NCBI GenBank assembly: GCA_017396005.1
Contig: JAFQNG010000095.1
Coordinates: 1 to 52,306, forward strand
Length of the DNA stretch: 52,306 nucleotides
Direction: 5' to 3'
From: Desulfovibrio sp.
Lineage (GTDB): Bacteria; Desulfobacterota; Desulfovibrionia; Desulfovibrionales; Desulfovibrionaceae
The translations under genes were made by a program, and so were the position numbers. The notes under the pieces are model-generated. The model saw nothing but the letters and a program-made list of their open reading frames with translations, did not search any database and was not told the DNA's origin. Shown piece after piece: positions 24,920 through 33,242 of this stretch (its first letter is position 1; every line of letters begins with the position of its first letter).

Positions 24920-25456
24920 ATGAGTAAAATGGCATTGGAACTTTTGCGTGAGCACAAGAAGGAAGTCGTCAACGCCTGGGTAGATGCGGTTTTTGCTACA
25001 TATCCCTTTGAGACGACGGGCTTTCTGCGTACCAAGCAAGACCCCTTCGGTAATCCTGTAGCCCATATGACCAGGGAATCGGCGGCAATACTCTTTGATG
25101 CTGTAGCCGGGGAGGAAATGTATCCGCCTACGGTGAAAGCAGCACTGGAGCGCTTTGTGAAACTGCGCGCAGTGCAGAAATTTGTACCCAGTGAGAGTCT
25201 CGCCGTTATTTATCTGATGAAGCCTATTTTGCGCAAACAGGTGCTGCCGGCTATGAGCAGGGTGGGGCAGCTTGCGGCGTATCTGGAAGCAGAGTCCCGT
25301 CTGGACAGCCTGGCCCTGCTGGCATTTGATATTTACAGCGAGGCCCGGGAGACACTGGCCGAGGCCCGCATAAAGGAAATTCGCAACCAGCATGCCCAAC
25401 TGGCGCGCTGGGCGCAAAGGCTGGAGGCAGGGCCCCGCAGCGGCGAAAAGCCGTAG
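24920..25456 (+). CDS. RsbRD_N-like helical protein preceding dsrM
   Basis: The 178-residue protein starts MSKMALELLREHKKEVVNAWVD and is all-helical and globin-like in pattern, resembling the N-terminal domain of RsbR/RsbS-type stressosome proteins. The start at 24920 fits this fold; the open frame upstream to 24791 does not. It contains the WVDAVFATYPFETTGFLRTKQDPFGNP block that I associate with genes next to dsrM in sulfate reducers. It may sense redox state or regulate the Dsr complex, but its role is unknown. It is 126 bp ahead of dsrM on the same strand. Confidence 0.75.
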   Translation: MSKMALELLREHKKEVVNAWVDAVFATYPFETTGFLRTKQDPFGNPVAHMTRESAAILFDAVAGEEMYPPTVKAALERFVKLRAVQKFVPSESLAVIYLMKPILRKQVLPAMSRVGQLAAYLEAESRLDSLALLAFDIYSEARETLAEARIKEIRNQHAQLARWAQRLEAGPRSGEKP

Positions 25457-25582
25457 CGGGCGTATGGGACGCGGATGTGGCGCTCGGCCCAAGTCGGTTC
25501 AATTACAGCTGGACCGGCGAAATGTTTTCCCAGACCGCTCTGGAAGACTTCTTGGGTAACTTGTAGTCAAGCGAGGTAGGGA

Positions 25583-26602
25583 ATGTTCGAATCATTACTT
25601 CTGGTGCTGCTCATAGGCGCCATCGCCTGGGCCGGAGCGAGCATGGGGCTCGCCTCCCTGTTCGGCGTTGTGCTGCCCTATGCAGCGGTGGTTGTCTTCA
25701 TCGCCGGTTTGGCCTGGCGCATGATGTACTGGGCCAAATCGCCCGTGCCTTTTGCCATCCCCACTACGGGGGGGCAGGAAGAGTCACTGGACTTCATCAA
25801 ACAGGACAAGCTCGACTGCCCGAGCACCAAATGGGGTGTGTTCTGGCGTATGGTCCTGGAAGTCCTGCTGTTCCGGTCGCTGTTCCGCAATACCTATGCT
25901 GAGGTGCGTGAAAACGACCCCATCAGCAAGGGGCCGCGCAGTATTTACTACTCCTCCAAATGGTTGTGGTGTTTCTCGCTGCTGTTCCATTACTGCTTTC
26001 TGCTGGTTTTCATTCGGCACTTCCGTTTCTTTATGGATCCCGTGCCTTCCTGTATCACCTTTGTAGAGAGCATTGACGGCATCATGCAGATCGGTTCGCC
26101 GCGTTTCTTTATGACTGGCGGCATACTGCTGGCAGCGATACTTTTTCTTCTTGGCCGGCGCATTTTCAACCAGCGCCTGCGGTACATCTCGCTGGTCAAT
26201 GACTACTTCCCGCTCTGGCTAATTCTTGGCGTTGTTGTTTCGGGCATCTGCCTGCGTTACTTTGATAAGACCGAAATCGCCCAGGTCAAGATTTTCATCA
26301 TGGGCCTGACCCACTTTGCACCTGTATCGGCTGAACATCTGAACGCCATGTTCATCGTGCATCTGACCTTGGTGTGTACGCTGCTGCTGTACTTCCCCTT
26401 CTCCAAGCTGGTGCATATGCCCGGGATTTTCTTCAGCCCGACGCGTAATCTGCCCAACAACACGCGGCGTGTGCGGCATGTCAACCCCTGGAACCCGCCC
26501 AAGCAGTTCTTCACCTATGCCGAATATGAGGATGCCTACCGCGACGCCATGGCCGATGCTGGCCTGCCGCTGGAAAAGCAACCTGAAAAGGCCGCAGAGT
26601 AA
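25583..26602 (+). CDS. dsrM: DsrM, haem b membrane subunit of the sulfite reduction complex
   Basis: NarI-like inner-membrane cytochrome b that links the menaquinone pool to DsrK in dissimilatory sulfite reduction. The 339-residue protein has about six membrane helices and conserved histidines in or near them (FSLLFHYCFLLVFIRHFRFF; MFIVHLTLVCTLLLYFPFSKLVHMPG). An extra soluble N-terminal loop and a C-terminal cytoplasmic tail are present, as is normal for DsrM. A GAGGTAGG ribosome site precedes the ATG. dsrK follows 12 bp later. Confidence 0.95.
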   Translation: MFESLLLVLLIGAIAWAGASMGLASLFGVVLPYAAVVVFIAGLAWRMMYWAKSPVPFAIPTTGGQEESLDFIKQDKLDCPSTKWGVFWRMVLEVLLFRSLFRNTYAEVRENDPISKGPRSIYYSSKWLWCFSLLFHYCFLLVFIRHFRFFMDPVPSCITFVESIDGIMQIGSPRFFMTGGILLAAILFLLGRRIFNQRLRYISLVNDYFPLWLILGVVVSGICLRYFDKTEIAQVKIFIMGLTHFAPVSAEHLNAMFIVHLTLVCTLLLYFPFSKLVHMPGIFFSPTRNLPNNTRRVRHVNPWNPPKQFFTYAEYEDAYRDAMADAGLPLEKQPEKAAE

Positions 26603-26614
26603 GGAGTCGTCATC

Positions 26615-28243
26615 ATGGCAAAATTACCTACGCCGCAAATGCTCGTCGCCAGCCGTCCGAACTTCCCGGACGAGCCCTGGATCGACACCAAGCCTGAATT
26701 CACGCCGGGCAGCTATTGCTATCCGGCTAAGAAAGAAACCATGGAACTCATGCACATGCCGCATCCCCATGAATGGGATCCGGCTGCAGAAGACTGGAAT
26801 CTGCCTGAAAACTGGGAAAAGATTCTCTGTGATGCCTTCGATGACAGGCTGGCACGGCATCGCTCACTCAAGCTGTTCATGGATATCTGTGTGCGTTGTG
26901 GCGCCTGTGCTGACAAGTGCCACTTCTTCCTGGGGACCAATGATCCCAAAAATATGCCTGTATTGCGCGCTGAACTGCTGCGCTCGCTGTACAGACGCGA
27001 TTACACCATGCTGGGTAAGCTTCTCGGCAAGCGTGTAGGTGCGCGTGGCTGGGACAAGGAAGTGGTGAAGGAGCTCTTCAGCTACGCCTATCAGTGTACT
27101 GAATGCCGCCGCTGCTCGCTCTTCTGCCCCTATGGTATTGATACTGCCGAAATTACGGCTATCGTACGCGAACTGCTGCATGAAGTGGGTCTTGGTACGC
27201 ACTGGATCATGGACCCGGTCAAGAACTGCAGTTTCACGGGTAATCACCTGGGCATACAGCCTCATTCTTTTGTTGAAATCGTGGAAATGCTGGCCGATGA
27301 CTGCGAAACCATCACCGGCATCCGTCCCAAGACACCCTTCAATGAGAAGGGTCACGAGATTCTGTTCATTACGCCCTCAGGTGACGTTTTCGCTGACCCG
27401 GGTATCTATACCTTCATGGGTTACCTCCTGCTCTTCCATGAGCTGGATCTTGATTATACGTTCTCTACCTATTCCTCTGAAGGCGGCAACTTCGGCTCCT
27501 TCACCAGCTTCAACATGGCCAAGAAGCTCAACGCCAAGATGTACGCTGAAGCCGAACGGCTGGGTGCCAAGTGGATTCTCGGCGGTGAATGCGGCCATAT
27601 GTGGCGTGTTATCAATCAGTACATGGACACCTACAACGGCCCGTCCCCGTCGCATATGATAACCCCCAAGTCGCCCATTACTGGTACGGTCTTCAAGAAT
27701 GCCGCATCCACCAAGATGGTACATATTGCGGAATTCACGGCTGACCTCATCTATCATAACAAGCTCAAGCTTGACCCGAGCCGTAACGACCACATCGTCA
27801 CCACATTCCACGACTCCTGCAACCCGGCACGCGCCATGGGTCTTCTGGACGAGCCGCGGTATGTGCTCAAGCATGTCTGCAATAACTTCGTTGAAATGCC
27901 CGAAAACACCATTCGCGAACAGACCTTCTGCTGTGGCTCCGGTTCGGGTCTGAACACCGAAGAAATCATGGAACTGCGCATGCGTGCAGGTATGCCGCGT
28001 GGTAATGCCCTGCGCTATGTACAGCAGAAGCACGGTGTCAACCATATGGCCTGTGTCTGCGCCATTGACCGCGCTACGCTGACGCCTCTGGCCAACTACT
28101 GGGCGCCCGGTGTTACGGTAAGCGGCCTGCACGAGCTGGTGGGCAATGCCCTGGTCATGAAGGGCGAAAGCAAGCGCACCATGGACCTGCGCCAGGAAGA
28201 TCTGCCCAATGTGACGGATGACGAGGCGGAAGGGGAGGAATAG
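26615..28243 (+). CDS. dsrK: DsrK, HdrD-like iron-sulfur subunit
   Basis: Cytoplasmic catalytic subunit that is thought to reduce the DsrC trisulfide formed by DsrAB. The 542-residue protein has two [4Fe-4S] ferredoxin motifs (Cys92, 95, 98, 102 and Cys161, 164, 167, 171) and two CCG-type parts (GGECGHMWR; TFHDSCNPARAMG with TFCCGSGSGLNTEE) that build the HdrD-type catalytic cluster. The gene follows dsrM and precedes dsrJ with a gap of 3 bp. Confidence 0.96.
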   Translation: MAKLPTPQMLVASRPNFPDEPWIDTKPEFTPGSYCYPAKKETMELMHMPHPHEWDPAAEDWNLPENWEKILCDAFDDRLARHRSLKLFMDICVRCGACADKCHFFLGTNDPKNMPVLRAELLRSLYRRDYTMLGKLLGKRVGARGWDKEVVKELFSYAYQCTECRRCSLFCPYGIDTAEITAIVRELLHEVGLGTHWIMDPVKNCSFTGNHLGIQPHSFVEIVEMLADDCETITGIRPKTPFNEKGHEILFITPSGDVFADPGIYTFMGYLLLFHELDLDYTFSTYSSEGGNFGSFTSFNMAKKLNAKMYAEAERLGAKWILGGECGHMWRVINQYMDTYNGPSPSHMITPKSPITGTVFKNAASTKMVHIAEFTADLIYHNKLKLDPSRNDHIVTTFHDSCNPARAMGLLDEPRYVLKHVCNNFVEMPENTIREQTFCCGSGSGLNTEEIMELRMRAGMPRGNALRYVQQKHGVNHMACVCAIDRATLTPLANYWAPGVTVSGLHELVGNALVMKGESKRTMDLRQEDLPNVTDDEAEGEE

Positions 28244-28246
28244 TAG

Positions 28247-28630
28247 ATGTATAACGCCAAAGCTGTTATTGCCGGCATAGTCGTCCTTGCGGTGCTCTTC
28301 ACCTCTCCATTCTGGATGGGCTATTTCGGATCAGACTACACCTCTACCGGTGTGGTGCTGCCCAAGGGTGAAAAAAGCTGCATTGAAGATACGGACTTCA
28401 TGCGTGCTCAGCATATGCGCCTGCTCAATGAATGGCGCGATGAAGCCCTTCGCAACGAAAACCGCATCTATGTGTCTGCCAAGGATGGCAAAAAGTGGAC
28501 CATCAGCCTGCAGAACACCTGTGTGAAGTGCCACAGCAACTACAAGGAGTTCTGTGAAAAGTGCCATGTGGCCAACAGCGTCTATCCTTATTGCTGGACT
28601 TGCCACATTATTCCTACGGAGGGCAAGTAA
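28247..28630 (+). CDS. dsrJ: DsrJ, triheme cytochrome c
   Basis: Periplasmic cytochrome held by an N-terminal membrane helix (AVIAGIVVLAVLFTSPFWMGYF). The 127-residue protein has three CxxCH sites: 92-96 (CVKCH), 103-107 (CEKCH) and 116-120 (CWTCH). Cys45 in KSCIED is at the place where DsrJ proteins use a cysteine as the distal ligand of one haem, giving unusual His/Cys coordination. Its stop shares one base with the dsrO start. Confidence 0.95.
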   Translation: MYNAKAVIAGIVVLAVLFTSPFWMGYFGSDYTSTGVVLPKGEKSCIEDTDFMRAQHMRLLNEWRDEALRNENRIYVSAKDGKKWTISLQNTCVKCHSNYKEFCEKCHVANSVYPYCWTCHIIPTEGK

Positions 28631-29412
28631 TGAACACAAGCAGAAGAAGCTTTCTGAAAGTGGCGGGCCTTTCGGCCTTTGCCCTGACCAGCGGGATGGC
28701 CGCCCTGACAGGCGTTGCTGAGGCCAAGATTGCACCTGGCACCTATGAGCGGGGTGAAAAGGCCCTCAAGGCCAAACGTTGGGCCATGGTCATCGATACC
28801 CGTAAGTTCAGCGGACCTGACGACTACAAACCGCTGATTGAGGCCTGCCACAAGGTACACAATGTGCCTGCAGTGCCCGGTGACAAGAACATCAAGTGGT
28901 TCTGGCTTGACAAGTATCAGCACGTTTTCCCCGACGATATGAACCCGCACCTTAACGAAAAAAGCAAGCAGGCCAGTTATCCGCTGCTCTGCAACCACTG
29001 CACCAATCCTCCCTGTGTGCGTGTTTGCCCTACTCAGGCCACGTACAAGATGGAAGACGGCATCGTGGCCATGGACTATCACCGCTGCATCGGCTGTCGT
29101 TTCTGCATGGCAGGCTGTCCCTATGGTGCGCGCTCCTTCAACTTTGTGGATCCGCGCAAGTTCCTGCCTGCTGAAGCACCCAACCCGGCGTATCCTACAC
29201 GCATGATCGGCGTGGTAGAAAAGTGCACCTTCTGCGCCGAGCGCCTTGCCGAAGGCAAGATGCCCGCCTGTGTAGAAGCCTCTGGCGGCAAGATCCTCTT
29301 TGGCGATCTGGAAGACCCCAATTCAACGGTGCGTCAGGCCCTGGCCGCCAACTTCAGTATCCGCCGCAAGCCCAACCTGGGTACGCAGCCCGGCGTTTAC
29401 TACCTTATCTAG
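28630..29412 (+). CDS. dsrO: DsrO, periplasmic iron-sulfur subunit
   Basis: The 260-residue protein starts with a twin-arginine signal (SRRSFLKVAGLSAFA), so it is exported folded. Cysteine clusters are CNHCTNPPCVRVCP, CIGCRFCMAGCPYGA and CTFCAERLAEGKMPAC, which hold the [4Fe-4S] centres of the NrfC/DmsB type. It passes electrons between DsrJ and DsrP. The ATG overlaps the dsrJ stop by 1 bp (TAATG). Confidence 0.95.
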   Translation: MNTSRRSFLKVAGLSAFALTSGMAALTGVAEAKIAPGTYERGEKALKAKRWAMVIDTRKFSGPDDYKPLIEACHKVHNVPAVPGDKNIKWFWLDKYQHVFPDDMNPHLNEKSKQASYPLLCNHCTNPPCVRVCPTQATYKMEDGIVAMDYHRCIGCRFCMAGCPYGARSFNFVDPRKFLPAEAPNPAYPTRMIGVVEKCTFCAERLAEGKMPACVEASGGKILFGDLEDPNSTVRQALAANFSIRRKPNLGTQPGVYYLI

Positions 29413-29424
29413 GGAGAACAGGCC

Positions 29425-30591
29425 ATGCTTGAAAAATTGCTGACCGGATCCAAAACGTACTACATGTGGCTGCTCTTCCTGCTCGCGGTTATTGCGGGCT
29501 GCGGCCTTGTTTACTGGGTACAGCTGCAGGAGGGCCTCGGCATCACAGGTATGAATCGTGATGTCTCCTGGGGCCTTTATATTTCGCAGTTCACCTATTT
29601 TGTTGGCGTTGCCGCCTCGGCTGTTATGCTGGTGCTGCCTGCCTACTTCCATCATTATAAAAAATTCAAGCGCATGATCATCTTTGGTGAGTTCATGGCT
29701 GTGGCAGCCGTGGTCATGTGTGCGCTCTTCATCGTGGTAGACTTGGGCCAGCCGCAGCGTATGCTCAACGTCATGCTGCATCCTACACCCAACTCTGTCA
29801 TGTTCTATGACATGATGGTGCTTATCGGTTATCTGGGTCTGAATATCGTCATCGGCTGGGTCACCCTTGAGGCTGAACGTCATGAGATTGATCCGCCCAA
29901 GTGGATCAAGCCCCTCATCTATATCTCCATCCTCTGGGCTTTCTCCATCCATACCGTCACGGCCTTCCTGTACGCCGGCGTGCCTGGTCGTCACTACTGG
30001 CTCACGGCCATCATGGCTGCGCGCTTCCTGTCTTCGGCTTTCTGTTCCGGTCCTGCCATTCTGCTTCTGCTCATCTTCCTGGTGCGCAGGCTGACAGGCT
30101 TTGACCCCGGCAGAGATGCTATCAAGACACTGACCACTATCATCCTCTATGCCATGTGCATCAACGTCTTCTTCTATCTGCTGGAAATCTTTACGGCCTT
30201 CTACAGCCAGATTCCAGGGCATATGGAACCTATGCTCTTCCTGTTCTTTGGCCATCACGGTCATCTGGCATGGGTGAGCTATTGGATGTGGGCTGCGGTT
30301 ATCATGGCTTTCGCTTCCCTGGCCATACTTATCCCGCCGCAGTGGCGTACTGGCCCCCTGCTGCCTCTGGCATTGATCCTTCTGGTTGCTGCCAGCTGGA
30401 TTGATAAGGGCCTTGGCCTGCTTATCGGTGGTTTTACCCCCAATATGTATGAAGCCATCACGCCATATGCACCTACCTGCATGGAGATTGCAGTGGCCCT
30501 CGGTGTTTATGCCGTAGGCGCTCTGGTGCTCTCCCTGCTCTGGAAGATCGCCCTTAGTATCAAGAAAGAGGTTGGTCACTTCAGCGACTAG
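29425..30591 (+). CDS. dsrP: DsrP, NrfD-family membrane subunit
   Basis: The 388-residue protein has ten membrane helices typical of NrfD/PsrC proteins that exchange electrons with quinone. It completes the DsrMKJOP complex and is followed by a strong terminator at 30615. GLTYW-type start and MWLLFLLAVIAGCGLVYWVQLQEGLG are characteristic of DsrP. The gene lies 12 bp after dsrO. Confidence 0.95.
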   Translation: MLEKLLTGSKTYYMWLLFLLAVIAGCGLVYWVQLQEGLGITGMNRDVSWGLYISQFTYFVGVAASAVMLVLPAYFHHYKKFKRMIIFGEFMAVAAVVMCALFIVVDLGQPQRMLNVMLHPTPNSVMFYDMMVLIGYLGLNIVIGWVTLEAERHEIDPPKWIKPLIYISILWAFSIHTVTAFLYAGVPGRHYWLTAIMAARFLSSAFCSGPAILLLLIFLVRRLTGFDPGRDAIKTLTTIILYAMCINVFFYLLEIFTAFYSQIPGHMEPMLFLFFGHHGHLAWVSYWMWAAVIMAFASLAILIPPQWRTGPLLPLALILLVAASWIDKGLGLLIGGFTPNMYEAITPYAPTCMEIAVALGVYAVGALVLSLLWKIALSIKKEVGHFSD

Positions 30592-30614
30592 CCTTTTGAG
30601 ATGGATTTGAAAAA

Positions 30615-30649
30615 ACGCCCTGCATCACAGCGATGCAGGGCGTTTTTTA
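30615..30649 (+). terminator. Rho-independent terminator of the dsr operon
   Basis: ACGCCCTGCAT (30615-30625) pairs perfectly with ATGCAGGGCGT (30633-30643) across a 7-base loop, followed by T residues. Confidence 0.92.
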
Positions 30650-30760
30650 CTGGTGCCCTGACAGGGAGGGCGGCCTTGACTTCTGCATTTGCTACGTTAC
30701 ATTATATGCATAATCGCGCCACTTTTCACGTCGGCATGTGTGCCGGTCAAGGAGTCCATG

Positions 30761-32086
30761 ATGCATAAAGCGCTCAAAGACGCCATTACCATTTGCAAAA
30801 CCCTGCTGCGCAACGGTTATGACGCCCATGTCATCAATGCCCCTCTGCAGGAACAGCTGTTGCAGAAGGCAAAAAGCCCTGCTGTGGATATTGCCTGCGA
30901 GCCGGACCTGGAAAGTCTGCGCAAACTTTTTCCCGAAGCGCGCATGGAGCCTGAGGCCCGCGCCATTGCCGAGCTGGAGGAAAATGGCGTACTGTTTCGC
31001 TTTTATCCGCTGGTAACGGCTGATGCCAGCCATCCTGAATTGTCGCTGTTGCGTATTACGCCCACTATGGCTGCGCAAATTGACCCCAGGGAGCGTCGTG
31101 AACTGCGTATGACCGGTTTTGGCAGCCCAGCGCCCAGCGATGATGCCTATGAGGGCTTTGCCAATGTCGCTACCGGGGCCATACGGCTGACCGGTCTGCC
31201 GGATGAAACATTGCGGCATAACTATCTGCTGGCCATTCGTGCGCTGCGTTTTGCCGCTAATTTTGACCTGCCCATTGAGCCCAATACCTGGATAGCCATT
31301 GTGCGTGCCTCAACACGTGTGCTGGACTATGTGCCCAACAGTGACATCATGGACGAATGGCGCAAGGTGGCAGCTGAGTCCATGCATCGTTTTGTACGCC
31401 TTTTGTATGACGCGCATATTCTGCATGGCCTTATCCCCGAGGTGGCAGCTCTGACATCGGTCTATCAGGAGAAAGACGGCCAGCCTGTGAGCGTTTTTGA
31501 ACATACCTTGGAGTGCATGCGCCGTTACCCTGAAGAGGGTTTTCATTATGACTGGCTGGGCACCATGGCCATGCTTTTTCACGATGTGGGCAAACTCTAT
31601 ACCGGTGAATACTTTGACGGACAGTGGACCTACTACCAGCACCACAGAGTGGGTGCCAAGGTGACACGCAAGATTTTGCGGCGTCTGCATTTTGCCTCTG
31701 AAGACATTGATCTGCTCTGCCATCTGGTCAAGCAGCACATGCGCTTTCACTTCATGATGACTGACCGCGGCATTCGACGCTTTAAGGCTCTGGACGAATA
31801 TCCGCGTCTTATTGCCATGGCCCGTGCCGATTTTCAGGCCAAGGAAGATACACCGACCTCATTCAATCACAACATGAAGTATCTGGACCGGGCCGAAACG
31901 CCGGAACAGATGCTGGAGCCTTTGCTCAACGGTAATGACATCATGCGTGAAACCCATCTAAAGCCCGGGCCGCTGGTGGGACTTATTCGTGAGGCCTTGT
32001 TACAGGCGCAGATTGCAGGTGAGGTGACGGATTATGATTCGGCTGTGGCCTTCGTACAGGGCTATGCACGCAAATCCGTAGGCTAA
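30761..32086 (+). CDS. HD-domain protein with a decayed CCA/poly(A)-polymerase-like N terminus
   Basis: The layout follows the tRNA nucleotidyltransferase / poly(A) polymerase family. The head-neck part (LRHNYLLAIRALRFAANFDLPIEPNTW) and the C-terminal HD domain (MLFHDVGK, with HHRVG) are clear. The N-terminal active site is lost: where the family has GGxVRD and a DxD pair, this protein has NAPLQEQ and VDIACEP. It is thus probably not a nucleotide-adding enzyme but may retain HD phosphohydrolase or RNA-binding activity. The 441-residue start is the ATG 6 bp after AAGGAG. It runs 6 bp ahead of rlmN. Confidence 0.8.
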   Translation: MHKALKDAITICKTLLRNGYDAHVINAPLQEQLLQKAKSPAVDIACEPDLESLRKLFPEARMEPEARAIAELEENGVLFRFYPLVTADASHPELSLLRITPTMAAQIDPRERRELRMTGFGSPAPSDDAYEGFANVATGAIRLTGLPDETLRHNYLLAIRALRFAANFDLPIEPNTWIAIVRASTRVLDYVPNSDIMDEWRKVAAESMHRFVRLLYDAHILHGLIPEVAALTSVYQEKDGQPVSVFEHTLECMRRYPEEGFHYDWLGTMAMLFHDVGKLYTGEYFDGQWTYYQHHRVGAKVTRKILRRLHFASEDIDLLCHLVKQHMRFHFMMTDRGIRRFKALDEYPRLIAMARADFQAKEDTPTSFNHNMKYLDRAETPEQMLEPLLNGNDIMRETHLKPGPLVGLIREALLQAQIAGEVTDYDSAVAFVQGYARKSVG

Positions 32087-32092
32087 GACACT

Positions 32093-33145
32093 GTGGTTGA
32101 TATACTCAATCTGACCCTGCCTGAGCTTGAAGCCTGGATGCAGAGCCTTGGAGAGCCCAGGTTCAGGGCTGTTCAGGTGTGGCAATGGTTGTGGCAGCGC
32201 ATGGCACGTGATTTTGAAGACATGAGCAATGTCTCCAAAAAGTGTCGTGCGCTGCTGGCACAGGAGGCCCGCATACTCTGGCCTGAGGTCAGCCGCGTAC
32301 AGGAAAGCGCTGACGGTACGACCAAGTTTCTGCTGCGCCTTGAGGATGGTGCACTTGTGGAGACTGTGCTCATCCCGTCAGATTCACGCGAAGGGGTACG
32401 CCGATGGACGCAGTGCCTTTCTTCGCAGGTGGGCTGTGCCATGGGGTGCACCTTTTGCGCCACTGGCAGCATGGGTTTTGAGCGTAATATGAGCATGGGC
32501 GAAATACTGGGGCAGGTACTGGTGGCACGTGCGCATTTATGCGATGTGCGGCCTGACTGGCCCATATTGCGCAATCTTGTCTTCATGGGCATGGGGGAGC
32601 CCCTGCTCAATCTGTCCGAAGTGATGCGCGCACTGCAGAGCCTCAACAATGACAAGGGGCTTAACTTTTCGCCACGGCGCATCACAGTTTCTACCTGTGG
32701 TATTCAGAAAGGCCTCAAAGATCTGGGAGAAAGCGGCCTGGCCTATCTGGCCGTATCCCTGCATGCGCCCAGTCAGGACATTCGTGCCCGCATCATGCCG
32801 CGTGCAGCGCGTTGGCATCTGGATGATCTGCTGGCAGCTCTGAAGGCCTACCCCCTGAAGACGCGCGAGCGTATTACCTTTGAATATCTTCTGCTTGGCG
32901 GCATTAATGATCAGCCGGAGCATGCCGAGGCACTGGCGCGCCTTGTCGGTGCGGTCAAGGGCAAGCTCAATCTCATCGTTTACAACAACACCCCCGGTTC
33001 GCCATATCAGGCCCCCGGTGAGGCAGATGTGCTTGCTTTTGAGCAGATTCTCTGGAAGCGGCATATCACGGCCATCATCCGCAAGAGCAAGGGCAGTGAT
33101 ATCAATGCCGCCTGCGGTCAGCTCAAGGCTGCGAACAGCATCTGA
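32093..33145 (+). CDS. rlmN: 23S rRNA (adenine2503-C2)-methyltransferase RlmN
   Basis: Radical SAM enzyme that methylates A2503 of 23S rRNA and A37 of some tRNAs. The 350-residue protein has a GTG start, the N-terminal helical domain, the cluster motif CAMGCTFC, FMGMGEPLLN, and TVSTCG, with a conserved Cys near the C terminus (INAACGQL). It is close behind the HD gene and probably co-transcribed with it. Confidence 0.95.
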   Translation: MVDILNLTLPELEAWMQSLGEPRFRAVQVWQWLWQRMARDFEDMSNVSKKCRALLAQEARILWPEVSRVQESADGTTKFLLRLEDGALVETVLIPSDSREGVRRWTQCLSSQVGCAMGCTFCATGSMGFERNMSMGEILGQVLVARAHLCDVRPDWPILRNLVFMGMGEPLLNLSEVMRALQSLNNDKGLNFSPRRITVSTCGIQKGLKDLGESGLAYLAVSLHAPSQDIRARIMPRAARWHLDDLLAALKAYPLKTRERITFEYLLLGGINDQPEHAEALARLVGAVKGKLNLIVYNNTPGSPYQAPGEADVLAFEQILWKRHITAIIRKSKGSDINAACGQLKAANSI

Positions 33146-33242
33146 CGCTATCATCCCTGCAGATTTTACCCGTACAGTCTTTCTGCCTTACCTTTCATCC
33201 TTGGCTCTTGCTGTTCCTGCTGCATTGGTCTAGTCTGTGAGC

